A DNA stretch of 43,658 nucleotides from Pyrinomonadaceae bacterium (GCA_025923035.1 JAICGQ010000003.1:1-43658); one strand, 5' to 3'; counted from the first letter of the stretch, positions 1 through 9,157 are shown. Numbers and translations are program-made. Notes: generated from the sequence alone by a model not told the origin.

Positions 1-206
1 ACCACCGGTCGCAGCAGCGCTTCGGGACTCGGAAAAGTTGCTTGTAACGACTGCAGATTGCTGCCCAGACCGCCGAGTGCGCTCGAGGCCGCGCCGCCCT
101 GAACGATCGATTGGACCTGTGGCGACGAAACAGACCCGCTGATCGAACCGCGCGCGTTCATGATTGCCGACAGGTCGAGGCTTTGCAGATCTTCGAGCAG
201 GCTCAT
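1..206 (-). CDS. Tail-operon protein, N-terminal fragment (cut by window start)
   Basis: This gene is absent from the ORF track because it runs off the window. Reading down from ATG at 206, an open frame of 68 codons begins MSLLEDLQSLDLSAIM and continues to position 1 without a stop. The ATG overlaps the TGA of the preceding gene as ATGA, the same coupling seen through the whole operon, which supports the start. The visible part is rich in Ser, Gly, Leu and Gln (GSISGSVSSPQ, then ALGGLGSNLQ). I recognise no family. Position suggests a late structural or assembly protein of the contractile apparatus; length and function cannot be judged. Confidence 0.7.
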   Translation of the reverse strand, partial: MSLLEDLQSLDLSAIMNARGSISGSVSSPQVQSIVQGGAASSALGGLGSNLQSLQATFPSPEALLRPV

Positions 207-1717
207 CGCGCGTACCTCAACGTGAGATCGGAAATGTCTACCGTCAGAAACAAGTCAGAGCGCAACGCCGGAGCGACGTTGCGAAACACCGCGACCGGGA
301 AGCTGACGGCCGGTTCATGTGAGTTTGTTTCCAGGATGTCTTTTAAACGCGACGCGCCGATGAAGAGCGGACGCCCGCCGGGATCGGGATCGTGGATCGC
401 GATGCGCGCGAGTGGCTGCTCGCCGGTGACCCAGAAGAAACGACCGCGATTCGCGCGAACGCGCAAGCCAAGCGCACCGCTCAACGTCACACCCGAGGGC
501 ACGTCAACCCAACGCGTGCGGATTTCGGTATCAGGCGTGAGCGTAAGGACGGCTGGTGGTCCAACCGGCGATCCGGCGACACCGCCGTTGACGGAAACGA
601 ACTCGAGCGACAGTTCACATTCTTCCGGCGCTCGGCCGATGATGCCGACGCGCGCCGGCGTGATACCGTCGAGCGCTTCGGGCGCGAAGATCTTCAACAC
701 GCCACTCGCAGTCGCGATAACTCCGCTGACAGCCGCGCTCGCCTCTGGTGGTTCGTCCGAAGCGTTTTCGAGAATGCGGATGCCTGCGTAAGTGATTGTG
801 AGATCGCCGGCGACTGATGAGGGCCTTTCATCTGCGAGCGCGCCATCAAGATTGAGCTGCACCGGATCGCCGGTCAACTCCGTGCGCACCACGCCTTCCT
901 TCACACGCAACACGGCGCCCGCGATTCGTCTAAACAAGACGATCGCCTGGGCTGGTGCGTCCGCGCTCACGGTGAACGTCGCTTCGAGCGGCTGGTTATT
1001 CTGGACCTTCGCTTTGAGCGCCAACTCGAGCGCGTTGCGAATGTCGACTTCGTTCGAAGGTGCTTCCGGATCGTATTCCGGCAACTGCCAGAGCGTGTTG
1101 CCGTCTGGTCCAACCAGCTTGATGTTGCGCGCTACAGCTTCAGTGCGAAGATGGATCCGGGAAACATCAGCAGCCTGCGTTTCGAATTCACGCGGCTCAC
1201 CACCGTTCACCAGCGACACTCGGACTTTCGCCGCGGGCACCGAATCGTCCAGAGTCAAAACGCGATTTGAAAACGATGCGCCGGTTAACGTTCGCGGCAC
1301 CATTTTCTGTCTACTGACCGGCGGAACCGAGAAGCGCGGCGAATCCCAACCACCGCCTTGCACCGGCGGAAACGAAATTGCCAGACGCAGATCGGCAAGA
1401 CCGTCAGATCCGGTGATCTCGTTTCCGCCCGATCGTTTCAGACCGCTCAGTGTCAACGCCTTCACGCGCTTGCCCTGCGGGATCGTAATGATCCAACCAT
1501 CGTCGGTACTGAATGAAACGTCCTGTTGTGTTTCCGAGACCACCGCCGGCGCCAGGAAGACGCTCGCTTCCTGCACCTCCGCGCTCGTCGCGCCCGCGAC
1601 ACTGGCCCAACGAACGGTGTGCGCGAAGCCGGGCGCCGCAACATTGCGCGGCGTCATCACCACGACCGCCTCGCGCTCACGTGCGGAAACTTTGTCTACC
1701 TGTTCAACAATCGCCAT
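203..1717 (-). CDS. Unrecognised protein of the contractile tail operon (504 aa)
   Basis: The ATG start lies 3 nt after the stop of the upstream gene, and its TGA overlaps the next ATG, so it is translationally embedded in the operon. The sequence alternates short hydrophobic and charged stretches typical of beta-sandwich proteins, with few Cys and no signal peptide or membrane segment. I do not recognise a domain. Segments such as LTLDDSVPAAKVRVSLVNGG and the repeated VTLSGALGLRV-type strands suggest stacked beta domains. It lies distal to the baseplate genes, among the putative fibre proteins, so it may be a fibre, a baseplate decoration or a cargo. That role is positional inference only. 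Confidence 0.75.
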   Translation of the reverse strand: MAIVEQVDKVSAREREAVVVMTPRNVAAPGFAHTVRWASVAGATSAEVQEASVFLAPAVVSETQQDVSFSTDDGWIITIPQGKRVKALTLSGLKRSGGNEITGSDGLADLRLAISFPPVQGGGWDSPRFSVPPVSRQKMVPRTLTGASFSNRVLTLDDSVPAAKVRVSLVNGGEPREFETQAADVSRIHLRTEAVARNIKLVGPDGNTLWQLPEYDPEAPSNEVDIRNALELALKAKVQNNQPLEATFTVSADAPAQAIVLFRRIAGAVLRVKEGVVRTELTGDPVQLNLDGALADERPSSVAGDLTITYAGIRILENASDEPPEASAAVSGVIATASGVLKIFAPEALDGITPARVGIIGRAPEECELSLEFVSVNGGVAGSPVGPPAVLTLTPDTEIRTRWVDVPSGVTLSGALGLRVRANRGRFFWVTGEQPLARIAIHDPDPGGRPLFIGASRLKDILETNSHEPAVSFPVAVFRNVAPALRSDLFLTVDISDLTLRYAR

Positions 1718-1720
1718 GGC

Positions 1721-2593
1721 CTACGCTCCGCGTACCTCCAGCGGAAACCTTCCGAGTTCGATTCCGACGCCGCCTTCGCCGTCGTCGAGCGAAACGACGA
1801 GGAGGTCCAATGCAGGTTGGGCCGGCGGCGTGTACTGAAATCCCGCGCGTCCTCCGGCGACTGGAATCGTCCGCGATCCGGCTGGTCCAGCATTGCCGCC
1901 TGCCAATGTTCCCGCACCGGGACGGCCACCGGCGTCTTCAACAGCGACCACCACTGAGCCGAACGGAAGCGACGTAACTCTTCCGCCGCGTTCCACTCGC
2001 ATCGTTCCGGTCGCGCCAAACTCGATCACGAGTTCAGCCGTCTCACCCCCGGCCGTCAATCGCGGTCGTGCGGGAACCAGATTCACCGGCTGCATCGAGA
2101 TCCGCAGTTGCGCGCGTTCGATCGGAATGCCAGTCTCGCCCGCGACATCAGGCGGCCAGAACAACCCTTCCGCGCGTAACGTGATCGACTGTGGTGGATC
2201 GGACAACGACACAAACATCTTTTGGACCAGGAACCCCGGATCCGAACCGTCAGTCGGTTGCAATCGCGCCCCGCTGCGAAAACCTGGTTCGTCGAGTTCG
2301 TAGATCACGCTGTCGAGCGCGCGCAACTGCGTCGAACGCGATTGGTCCTGCAGCAGACGAACATCAACTCCGACGTCGCAACGAAGACGGACCACACGCC
2401 GGTGCGTCGGCGCGCCCGGTACGACTTCCGGACGGATGCCGAAGAGATGCTCGTCCAGCGGTTCGACGTGACGCACTGAAAGAACGAACTGTGCATCAGC
2501 GCGGCCCGGTGCGACATCAACGCCACCGCGAAACGGAACCGGTAGCCGCGCGCCAAGCACATCCGCCAAACGTCTTTCGAACTCCGAAAGCAA
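1721..2593 (-). CDS. Unrecognised protein of the contractile tail operon (290 aa)
   Basis: The start is TTG, preceded by a strong GGAGG about 10 nt upstream inside the end of the previous gene, and it lies 3 nt after that gene's TAA. No ATG in the first part of the frame has a comparable site. The N-terminus (LSEFERRLADVLGARL) is helical; the rest looks beta-rich, with a Gly-rich loop (GGRPGAGTLAGGNAGPAG) near residue 235. No family is recognised and no catalytic motif is seen. Its tight coupling to the coiled-coil gene upstream and the 504-aa gene downstream suggests a structural part of the fibre or tip assembly. Confidence 0.75.
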   Translation of the reverse strand: MLSEFERRLADVLGARLPVPFRGGVDVAPGRADAQFVLSVRHVEPLDEHLFGIRPEVVPGAPTHRRVVRLRCDVGVDVRLLQDQSRSTQLRALDSVIYELDEPGFRSGARLQPTDGSDPGFLVQKMFVSLSDPPQSITLRAEGLFWPPDVAGETGIPIERAQLRISMQPVNLVPARPRLTAGGETAELVIEFGATGTMRVERGGRVTSLPFGSVVVAVEDAGGRPGAGTLAGGNAGPAGSRTIPVAGGRAGFQYTPPAQPALDLLVVSLDDGEGGVGIELGRFPLEVRGA

Positions 2594-2596
2594 TGC

Positions 2597-4276
2597 TTAC
2601 TTCCCTCCGCCGGTGATTCCTCTGCCGAGCACTACATTCCCACCCTCCAAACGGGTGCTCGTGCCCGTCGTCGTCGAGCTGCTGCGCCGCACCTCGGTGG
2701 CGATGAGCCCGGGCACCGTCGCGAACTGTTCTTTGACAGCTTCGTTGACCGAGATCTTGACCTGGTCGCGCACGCCGACTGTCACCTCTTCGCGCGCAAC
2801 CGTGCGCATCTCCGCGAGCATCTGCGCGCGCATGTCGCGCAACTGCGCGGTGGCGGTTTCAGTTGCGATTCTCAGCGCGGTATCTGCCGACTGTTTTCGT
2901 AAATCGTCGCTCAGGTTGCGAAAGCGATCCGATTGCGTGCGATCGAATGTCGCCAACCGTTCGTCGAGTGAACGCGAGATGTTGCCGGAACGAAGTTCAA
3001 CTTCAGCGAGCAGGCTCGTTCGCAACTCGTTGCGCAGGTTCGCCTGGTCCTGAGGTATCGCGGCGATGACAACGGAATGTTGATTCAGGGTTTCGTCGTG
3101 TCGCGTGGCTTGCGTCGACACCAGATCCACGCGCCGGCTAACTGCGGTCAGGTCCGTGCGAATGCCGGCGAGTTGGCCCGGTAACTGTTGGCCCACTTCA
3201 GTGCGGACAGTGGCGGGAATTCCGGCTCGAACGTCTGCTAATCCCGTGTCGAGATCTCGGCGAATCGCCTGTTCGCGCGTGTTCAGTGCCTGGCCGGCTC
3301 CGGCAATCGCAGCGTCGATCGCACCGCGACGGGCCGTTTCGATGGAAGCGTTGAGATTGGTCGTGATGCTTTGCGTGACGCCGGGAAGCGCATCGTTGAG
3401 ACGCGAGTTTACAAGGTCGCCGACTCCGCTCAGCCGATTGTTGACGTCGCCGCGAATCTCGGCGCCGAACGTTCCCAGTCTTTCGCTTACCTGATTTCGC
3501 AGGTTCGTCCCCAGACGATCTTCGATACCGGATAGCACTTCCGGAGGCACCTGCGTCGGCCGCGTGCGAATTGCATCGTCGAGTTGTTGCTGAGAAACCG
3601 TGCGGTTCGTGACTTCGCCGAGGCGCCGTTCGAGGGTCGCACCGTCGAGCAACTCGCCGTTTGCGAACCGCAGACGATTGCGAAATCCTTCCAACTCACC
3701 AACGCGATTCACGACGTTGCCGATATCGACGACCTCACCGTTCACCGTCAGACGGGACGCGGCTGTCAGGACGCTGCCCATCTCGCGTTGCACCGAAGCG
3801 AGCGTGTTTCTGATGTTGAGCAGATCGGGACGCGGATCGATCACGCCATCGACAGCGCGTCGCACGTTGGTCACGGCCGCTTCGCGTTCGAGATCGCGTG
3901 TCGCGACGTCGGTGAGGCGTTTGCGAAACTCCTCGACATTGCTGCGACTCTCGTCGATGCGCTCAGCGAGACGTTTCAGGTTCTGTTCGAGTTCAAGGAG
4001 CCGTTGCTGTGCTGCCGGGTCGGCGAGTGGACCACGCTCGAAGACGTCGCGAAGTTGTGGCGACAACCACGCTGACGTCACCTGGTCCAGGTGCTCGTGC
4101 GACGGCACAGTCTCAGCCGCGTCCTCGGCGAGCACGGCCTGCGCCACGTCGGTCACGGCGGAGACGAGCATGTTCCAGTCTTCGGCGCGAATCAGTTCGC
4201 CGCGTTGCACGTTTCCGATCGCGTTAAGTTGATTTAGCAGGCCGCGGAGCCGTTGCAGATCCTGTGGCGTTGGCAT
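2597..4276 (-). CDS. Long coiled-coil protein, putative tail fibre (559 aa)
   Basis: A strong ribosome site (AGGGGAGG) precedes the ATG. Residues about 26-62 carry the motif GELIRAEDWNML and, 20-odd residues on, an H-x-H (SHEH); the same 37-residue arrangement occurs without gaps in the next-upstream protein. From about residue 85 to 520 the sequence is almost entirely charged heptad-like helix, with repeated segments of the type RxxLxxxLxxVxxxI. It ends in a Ser/Thr-rich stretch and a Gly-rich tail (GRGITGGGK). No signal peptide is seen. A trimeric fibre or an extended scaffold fits the shape; a tape-measure role is possible, but there are no hydrophobic segments typical of phage tape measures. 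Function is inferred from position and architecture. Confidence 0.78.
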   Translation of the reverse strand: MPTPQDLQRLRGLLNQLNAIGNVQRGELIRAEDWNMLVSAVTDVAQAVLAEDAAETVPSHEHLDQVTSAWLSPQLRDVFERGPLADPAAQQRLLELEQNLKRLAERIDESRSNVEEFRKRLTDVATRDLEREAAVTNVRRAVDGVIDPRPDLLNIRNTLASVQREMGSVLTAASRLTVNGEVVDIGNVVNRVGELEGFRNRLRFANGELLDGATLERRLGEVTNRTVSQQQLDDAIRTRPTQVPPEVLSGIEDRLGTNLRNQVSERLGTFGAEIRGDVNNRLSGVGDLVNSRLNDALPGVTQSITTNLNASIETARRGAIDAAIAGAGQALNTREQAIRRDLDTGLADVRAGIPATVRTEVGQQLPGQLAGIRTDLTAVSRRVDLVSTQATRHDETLNQHSVVIAAIPQDQANLRNELRTSLLAEVELRSGNISRSLDERLATFDRTQSDRFRNLSDDLRKQSADTALRIATETATAQLRDMRAQMLAEMRTVAREEVTVGVRDQVKISVNEAVKEQFATVPGLIATEVRRSSSTTTGTSTRLEGGNVVLGRGITGGGK

Positions 4277-4291
4277 TTAAAACCTCCCCTA

Positions 4292-5233
4292 CTATCGCCG
4301 CGATACGACACTCGAAATCTTTCCGCCGGACGCGGTGCCGGTGCGGTTGTACAACTTCAACTCAGCATCGGCGCTCGTAGCCGTGCCTGATACGACGTAC
4401 TGTTGCGCGACCTGCTGCAACACTCGCACGTTGGGACTGGCCGCGGCTTCGGGCCGCGCGGTCGTGAGTTCCGCCATCGTGGTCAGCAGGCGATTGCCTG
4501 TGTTTGCCAACTGCGCAGTGAACACGGTCGACTCGGCTTGCAGCGAAGTACCGAGTTGCGTGACTCTGCCGAGCAACTCATCGCGCGTGGCTTGCGGCGC
4601 ACCGAGTTCGTCGAGCGCGCCTGTAAGTCGTTGTCGCAGAAACTCGGCTTCGAGCTCACGACGAAACTCGAGCAGGCTTCGTCCGAATGCTTCCGTGAAC
4701 CGTCGCACGTTGTCCTGAACTTCCGCGATCTTCTCGGCGATCTCCGGATGATCGTGACCACGAGGCGAAACGAGATTCGTCAGTTGCAGCATGTTGTCGG
4801 CGAGATCCTGGACCGCGCCGGCAAGGATGTTCCAATCAGAAGCGCGGATGACTTCGCCGGGCGCTTTCGCCGAGATCGGGGCGAGCGAGTCGGCGGCACG
4901 CCTCACCGCCTGTTGGACGGGCGCGAGGTTCGCATCAGGGATGTCTCTGATCGGGGTGTCTCTAAACACGATCTCGGGAATCGGGATCGGCACGAACGTG
5001 GGTCGCGGTTGGGGAAACACTCGAATCTTTCCGGTGTGAATCGGCGCGATCACGTTTGGATGGGTAACCCTGACGTCCCACAGGCCGGCATCGATATCGC
5101 GAACCGCAAGCGATCCATCGAGAAATGGATTGCGCTTGATAGTCTGGCCCGTAGCATTGTTGACCAGCGTGACCTCCGCGTCGCGATTAGCGGCCGGAAA
5201 TCCTTGCAGTTGCAGGTTAATAGCGCCTTTCAT
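4292..5233 (-). CDS. Tail-operon protein with beta N-domain and coiled-coil C-part (313 aa)
   Basis: The start ATG follows GGGAGG. Residues 1-85 look like a small carboxypeptidase-regulatory or Ig-like beta domain (VTLVNNATGQTIKRNPFLDGS, then DAGLWDVRVTHPN), of a type that often presents loops on surface fibres. Residues 126-162 contain GEVIRASDWNIL followed by GHDH, matching the 559-aa neighbour position for position. A coiled coil spans about 165-270, and the C-terminus is short and Ser/Lys-rich. It lies between the small baseplate-proximal gene and the long coiled-coil gene. Likely a fibre, or an adaptor joining fibre to baseplate; I know no family name for it. Confidence 0.78.
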   Translation of the reverse strand: MKGAINLQLQGFPAANRDAEVTLVNNATGQTIKRNPFLDGSLAVRDIDAGLWDVRVTHPNVIAPIHTGKIRVFPQPRPTFVPIPIPEIVFRDTPIRDIPDANLAPVQQAVRRAADSLAPISAKAPGEVIRASDWNILAGAVQDLADNMLQLTNLVSPRGHDHPEIAEKIAEVQDNVRRFTEAFGRSLLEFRRELEAEFLRQRLTGALDELGAPQATRDELLGRVTQLGTSLQAESTVFTAQLANTGNRLLTTMAELTTARPEAAASPNVRVLQQVAQQYVVSGTATSADAELKLYNRTGTASGGKISSVVSRR

Positions 5234-5254
5234 TATTGCCTCCCGATCGTGTTG

Positions 5255-5728
5255 CTACAACAACCATTGCAGGTCGCCGTAGGGAAAACCGACTTCCCAA
5301 AACAGCGTGAGTTCGTGATCGTCCGTCTTTTGAATCGGCGAGAACGTCACGCGGTTATAGAGCGTTGCGGTGTCGCCGCTGCGCGAAACCAGCGCGGCTT
5401 CGCGAACCGTTCCTACAGCGCCCGCTGCCGGCACTGTGCCGCGCACGCGCACGCGCACGACGCGCTTCACCGGATCGGGCGGGTCGATCTGAAACGCATC
5501 CGCCGAGATCGGCACTTCAGTTGGTTCAGTCAAGGCAGTTGTGCCGAACGCGTCGCTTTCAGGTGCGTCGCTCGTACCGACGACCATGTGCGTGATCCCT
5601 GCGCCCTGGCCCGAAAAGAGTCGCGCGAGGAGATCGGCGCCGCCTTGCAACACCGAGTTGTAACCCTGGCGAACCGCGACGGTTTCGCCGGCTGTCGATT
5701 TCAGTTCGATCCGCAAATGAGCGCGCAT
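5255..5728 (-). CDS. Small tail/baseplate-associated protein (157 aa)
   Basis: The ORF track begins at a TTG at 5740, but the ATG at 5728 is better placed: GAGGTGG lies about 5 nt upstream, and it starts 8 nt after the stop of the gpI-like gene rather than overlapping it. The protein reads as beta-rich, with the run VREAALVSRSGDTATLYNRV and the C-terminal ELTLFWEVGFPYGD. Sequences of this flavour occur in phage tail proteins encoded right after gpI, but I cannot name the family with certainty. It probably forms the base of a fibre or a collar at the baseplate periphery. Confidence 0.78.
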   Translation of the reverse strand: MRAHLRIELKSTAGETVAVRQGYNSVLQGGADLLARLFSGQGAGITHMVVGTSDAPESDAFGTTALTEPTEVPISADAFQIDPPDPVKRVVRVRVRGTVPAAGAVGTVREAALVSRSGDTATLYNRVTFSPIQKTDDHELTLFWEVGFPYGDLQWLL

Positions 5729-5736
5729 GGACCACC

Positions 5737-6978
5737 TCAACGGAAAGTAGAATCACTGTAGCCGGTGACGTCGAACAGACCGCCGGCTTCCGGCATGCTG
5801 TCCGCGCCGGTTGATCCGGTCTCCTCGATCGTCAACGGCAACACGGTTGTTAAGTAATCTGACTGGCCCTGGACTTCGCTAAACGCGAGCGCCCGGACCG
5901 TGCTTCTGACGCCCGCAGCTTTAAGCCGCTTGATGCCGAGATCGATCGCACCCCGCAAACGTTCACGTTCCTCCTCCTCTGTGCCTGAAGCCAACGGGTT
6001 GCGACGCACACTCTGCGTCGGCATGAGCACTTCGAAGCTCGCCGGCTCGGATTCGATCCACCCGGCAGCGAGACTCACCGCGGCATCCTGATAGAAGACC
6101 GAGTGGTCCAAAGTTGCTTCGTCCCAGCGGCCTTGTTCGAGTGCGAGATCCGCGAGTGCAAGCAGGAAACGATCGAGGCCGAGCAGGTCGTAATGGGCCA
6201 CCGGCAGGAACCAAATGCGGTTCTCACCGCGCACCAGTTGCAACGCCCGCGCGGGTGTTTGCACCTGAGGCGCGGTCCATGGTTCGCCGGGAACGACATT
6301 TGTGATCGTTCGCAGACGATCGGTCACGTCCTGTCGTTCGAGAGTTCCTTCAACTGTGCCGTCCGAACGCGCTCGCAGCCACAGCCGTTGTCCTGGTCCA
6401 ACGTTGCCTTGAAACATCAAACCCTCACCGGTTGTCAGGTTCACGATCACCGGAACGCTTTCCGGACCACCAGGCAGGCCGGTGAGCAGGAACGAAAGAT
6501 CGCTGTCGTCGAGGCCTTTGTTTTCGATCGTGAACTGCGAGAGCGGCGTGATGTTGTCGACGAAGGGTGGCCGCATCCACTGCCGGCGCGGTGGGTTTTC
6601 GATCAGCGCCGGAGTCTGGTTCTGGAACCTGACGTTCGCCGCGTCCTGGTATCCGTCGCTGTAACTGCGCGCGAAACCAAGCAGCGCCTCCGCCGTGACG
6701 GCGCCGCGTTGCAAGGCGGCGTTGCGTTGTGAATGGACCCAGGAACGAAACAACGCGAGGTTCTGCCACGGCTCGGGAACGAAGTCGAGTAGTGCTGCGA
6801 GCTTCGCGGCGTCTTCGAGTTCGAGTGCGGCGTCGAAGTGATGAGCGCGCTGAATGTCCAGCAACTCCTCTTCGACGATCTCAACCTGCACCGCAGGCTG
6901 CGCGAGTGTCGCTAGGACGAGTTCGCCTTCGCGATAAAGCGAGGGAAGGCGGGCGGCCATGTCGTCGGCGCGCTTCAT
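5737..6978 (-). CDS. gpI-like baseplate/tail protein
   Basis: The first about 130 residues resemble the P2 gpI family: MAARLPSLYREGE, then a helical region (FVPEPWQNLALFRSWVHSQRNAALQRGA) describing the usual early four-helix part. It is encoded directly after gpJ, where gpI always sits. The remaining about 280 residues are a beta-rich extension (TGLPGGPESVPVIVNLTTGEGL) longer than phage gpI, of the sort found in larger injection-system baseplates. Start ATG overlaps the gpJ stop as ATGA. Expected role: outer wedge of the baseplate, linking gpJ to the fibres. Family assignment relies mostly on position and the N-terminal pattern. Confidence 0.75.
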   Translation of the reverse strand: MKRADDMAARLPSLYREGELVLATLAQPAVQVEIVEEELLDIQRAHHFDAALELEDAAKLAALLDFVPEPWQNLALFRSWVHSQRNAALQRGAVTAEALLGFARSYSDGYQDAANVRFQNQTPALIENPPRRQWMRPPFVDNITPLSQFTIENKGLDDSDLSFLLTGLPGGPESVPVIVNLTTGEGLMFQGNVGPGQRLWLRARSDGTVEGTLERQDVTDRLRTITNVVPGEPWTAPQVQTPARALQLVRGENRIWFLPVAHYDLLGLDRFLLALADLALEQGRWDEATLDHSVFYQDAAVSLAAGWIESEPASFEVLMPTQSVRRNPLASGTEEEERERLRGAIDLGIKRLKAAGVRSTVRALAFSEVQGQSDYLTTVLPLTIEETGSTGADSMPEAGGLFDVTGYSDSTFR

Positions 6979-8690
6979 ACGTCTCCCTCCCGTACTTCAA
7001 CACTCAACGATTGATTGCGGAGCCGTTCGTTCGGCGCAGGCGCGTACGAGCCGACGCCGTCGGTGAGTTGGAAGAATCGTTCGCCACTCTCAACCGTGAT
7101 GATCGCGTCGGCGCGGATAAGGGCGAAACGTGAATCGTCGCGTATCGCTGCGGCCAAGCCGTCGAGTGTCAGCGGAGCGTCACTGGCGCGCGTCGTCAGG
7201 TGACTGTTGAAGGCGTTCGTGATCGCTTCTGTGGCCTGGGCCTGCGTTGTTCCAGGAGTGAGATGAATCGGCAGCACCGCAGTCACTTGCACGTCGACTG
7301 TCGTCGTGATCGCCAGCTCGGTTTGTGGCTCGTTGAATTGAATCGGGGTACTGACGCTGATCACTTCGCCGGCGGCGAGCGTCAATTCTTCTGCTTCCGC
7401 GCCACCCTCCGGCGTGAGAAACACGCGCGCGTCGATGATGCGAGCGTCTTCCATCACGAGCGCGACCAGTCGCGCGCGTCGTACCGATCCGCCCGGCGGT
7501 GTAGCGTTGAGCGCAGCGACCAGTTTTTCCTGAAGAGCGGCTTTGAGCGATGCGAGATCCGAACCGCTCAGGCCCGTACCGGCCAGCGTCAACTGCACGC
7601 GCACGCTCACCCGTTTCCGCGCCGCGGCGCCGGTGATCACGCGAATTCCCGCGGGCTTAACCTGCCGGATGCGTTCGTCGACGCGCGCTCGTGCTTCCGG
7701 AGTCTCCTGAAAATATGCAACGTCGATCTTCACTTCGCCCGCCACGCCGTTGGGCTCTTCCGTGATGCTGACGTCCTTCACTTCTTCGAGCGACATCAAG
7801 TGAAACTTCAGCGCGTCGAGAGTGCCACGCACAACGCCATGAAAAGCAGAACGCGCGCGACGCCGCAACTCGTCGTCAGTCTCCGCCTGACTCAAGCGTC
7901 GACTCGGTTGTTCGTTTGAAACGTTGTCGACACCGGCCACGAGAACTTCGAGCCGATCGAGTTTGCCTGCTTCAACTTCGGCAGTTCCCGGAGTCTCGCC
8001 TGCGGCCATCACATCGCGCGTGCTTTCACCGGGTTCGAGGATCAACTCGTCTTGCGTGAGATAGCGATTGCCGTCGTCGTCGGTGATCACCGTGCCTGCA
8101 GGCACTGTAATGCGACCCGTGTCTCCGGCACGACGGCTGAAGCGAACTTTCGCCACCGGGTGGCCGCTCGCGAGACGAGCGACACCGACGAGCGCCACGA
8201 CTTTGTCGAGCGAACGTCCTTCTGCTGTTTCGACAAACGCCGACTTGTAAATGAAATCGAGATGTTGATAGGTGACCGCGAGTTCGAACGCGATCGTTTC
8301 CACCAACGTGCGGATCACGCTGCCGACGTTCAGATCGTTTAGCGGTGCAGGATTTGAACGGACGGGATAATAGTTGATCGTGAGTTCGGTATTGGGCAAC
8401 GGGCGTCGGCCGTTGTCGCGAAATCGAATCGCGTCTTTGTTGCTGTCGTCGCCGGTCGTGGAGATCAGTTCGAAGTCGGCGCTCGTGAACCGGAAGGGAA
8501 CCGGGCGTTCGACTGTGCCGACAAAACCCTGCAAGTGAGACACGCGTCGCACCGGACGATTGCGCAGCAGATCGGGAACGATGAGTGCGTCGCCGGCAGG
8601 CGCTCGGAGCGACTCCGCGACCGTTCCGCCAGTCAGCGTTGTCAGCAGGTCGCGGACGATGTCCGGATAAAGACGCGGCTCGTAAGTCAC
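6975..8690 (-). CDS. Baseplate assembly protein J (gpJ/gp6-like wedge)
   Basis: The protein (571 aa) shows the gpJ-family pattern: an N-terminal arm, a central region with VETIAFELAVTYQHLDFIYKS, then ATGHPV-like SGHPVAKVRFSR leading to the beta domain with VPAGTVITDDDGNRYLT, and DELRRRARSAFHG followed by VKDVSITEEPNG in the second half. It is larger than P2 gpJ (about 300 aa) and nearer the size seen in injection-system baseplates. It starts with GTG, overlapping the gp25 stop as GTGA, and ends overlapping gpI as ATGA. Role: the main wedge protein of the baseplate, which rearranges to trigger sheath contraction. Confidence 0.9.
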   Translation of the reverse strand: MTYEPRLYPDIVRDLLTTLTGGTVAESLRAPAGDALIVPDLLRNRPVRRVSHLQGFVGTVERPVPFRFTSADFELISTTGDDSNKDAIRFRDNGRRPLPNTELTINYYPVRSNPAPLNDLNVGSVIRTLVETIAFELAVTYQHLDFIYKSAFVETAEGRSLDKVVALVGVARLASGHPVAKVRFSRRAGDTGRITVPAGTVITDDDGNRYLTQDELILEPGESTRDVMAAGETPGTAEVEAGKLDRLEVLVAGVDNVSNEQPSRRLSQAETDDELRRRARSAFHGVVRGTLDALKFHLMSLEEVKDVSITEEPNGVAGEVKIDVAYFQETPEARARVDERIRQVKPAGIRVITGAAARKRVSVRVQLTLAGTGLSGSDLASLKAALQEKLVAALNATPPGGSVRRARLVALVMEDARIIDARVFLTPEGGAEAEELTLAAGEVISVSTPIQFNEPQTELAITTTVDVQVTAVLPIHLTPGTTQAQATEAITNAFNSHLTTRASDAPLTLDGLAAAIRDDSRFALIRADAIITVESGERFFQLTDGVGSYAPAPNERLRNQSLSVEVREGDV

Positions 8691-9154
8691 AGTCCGACCT
8701 CCAGCGAAAGGCTAACGGGATCACCACCGGAACGAATGGGTTGGACCGCAACCGTCAGCACGAAGTTGTCGATCTGCTCCGCCAGCGGCTCGAAAGTGAG
8801 TTCCACCGCTTTGGGTTCGACACGCGGTTCGCGCGCGACTGCTTCGAGCACGAACGCGCGACAGAGGTTTCGCAGCTCTTCAGTCTTGCGACGTCCGATC
8901 AGTTCGCCGAGACGCGAGCCGTAGTCGGAATGTCCGAGTGTCGCTAACGAACCCACCGGTGTCAGCAGCCTTAGTAACAACGCCTGGGCGATATTCTCGC
9001 GGCCTTCGACGAGCGAGAGATCAGTTTGCGTGTCCGGCTCGCCTGGTCTTGGTCGCCTGATGACTCGCAGTTTGGTCGTGAGATCGAGAGACGCGGCATC
9101 GTAGGCCACCATGTTGGGGACCACAGAAAGATCGGTGCCGAAGAGTTGGTCCAT
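8687..9154 (-). CDS. gp25-like baseplate wedge protein (GPW/gp25 family)
   Basis: At 155 aa it has the usual size for gp25/gpW. The diagnostic core is visible: ENIAQALLLRLLTPVGSLATLGHSDYGSRL matches the family pattern of I-xx-L-LxT-xGxR...YGSxL, and the C-terminus has the beta strands EPRVEPKAVELTFEP and NFVLTVAVQPI. In contractile machines this protein nucleates the sheath at the baseplate and contacts gpJ. It starts with ATG 3 nt after the PAAR stop and ends overlapping gpJ. Order PAAR-gp25-gpJ-gpI is typical of contractile injection loci. Confidence 0.92.
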   Translation of the reverse strand: MDQLFGTDLSVVPNMVAYDAASLDLTTKLRVIRRPRPGEPDTQTDLSLVEGRENIAQALLLRLLTPVGSLATLGHSDYGSRLGELIGRRKTEELRNLCRAFVLEAVAREPRVEPKAVELTFEPLAEQIDNFVLTVAVQPIRSGGDPVSLSLEVGL

Positions 9155-9157
9155 GAT

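Noticed and set aside
111-791. Plus-strand ORFs opposite the tail operon, such as this one, 792-1838 and 4403-5761
   Set aside because: They are antisense shadows: low-complexity Arg/Ser-rich translations opposite genes with clear overlaps and ribosome sites.
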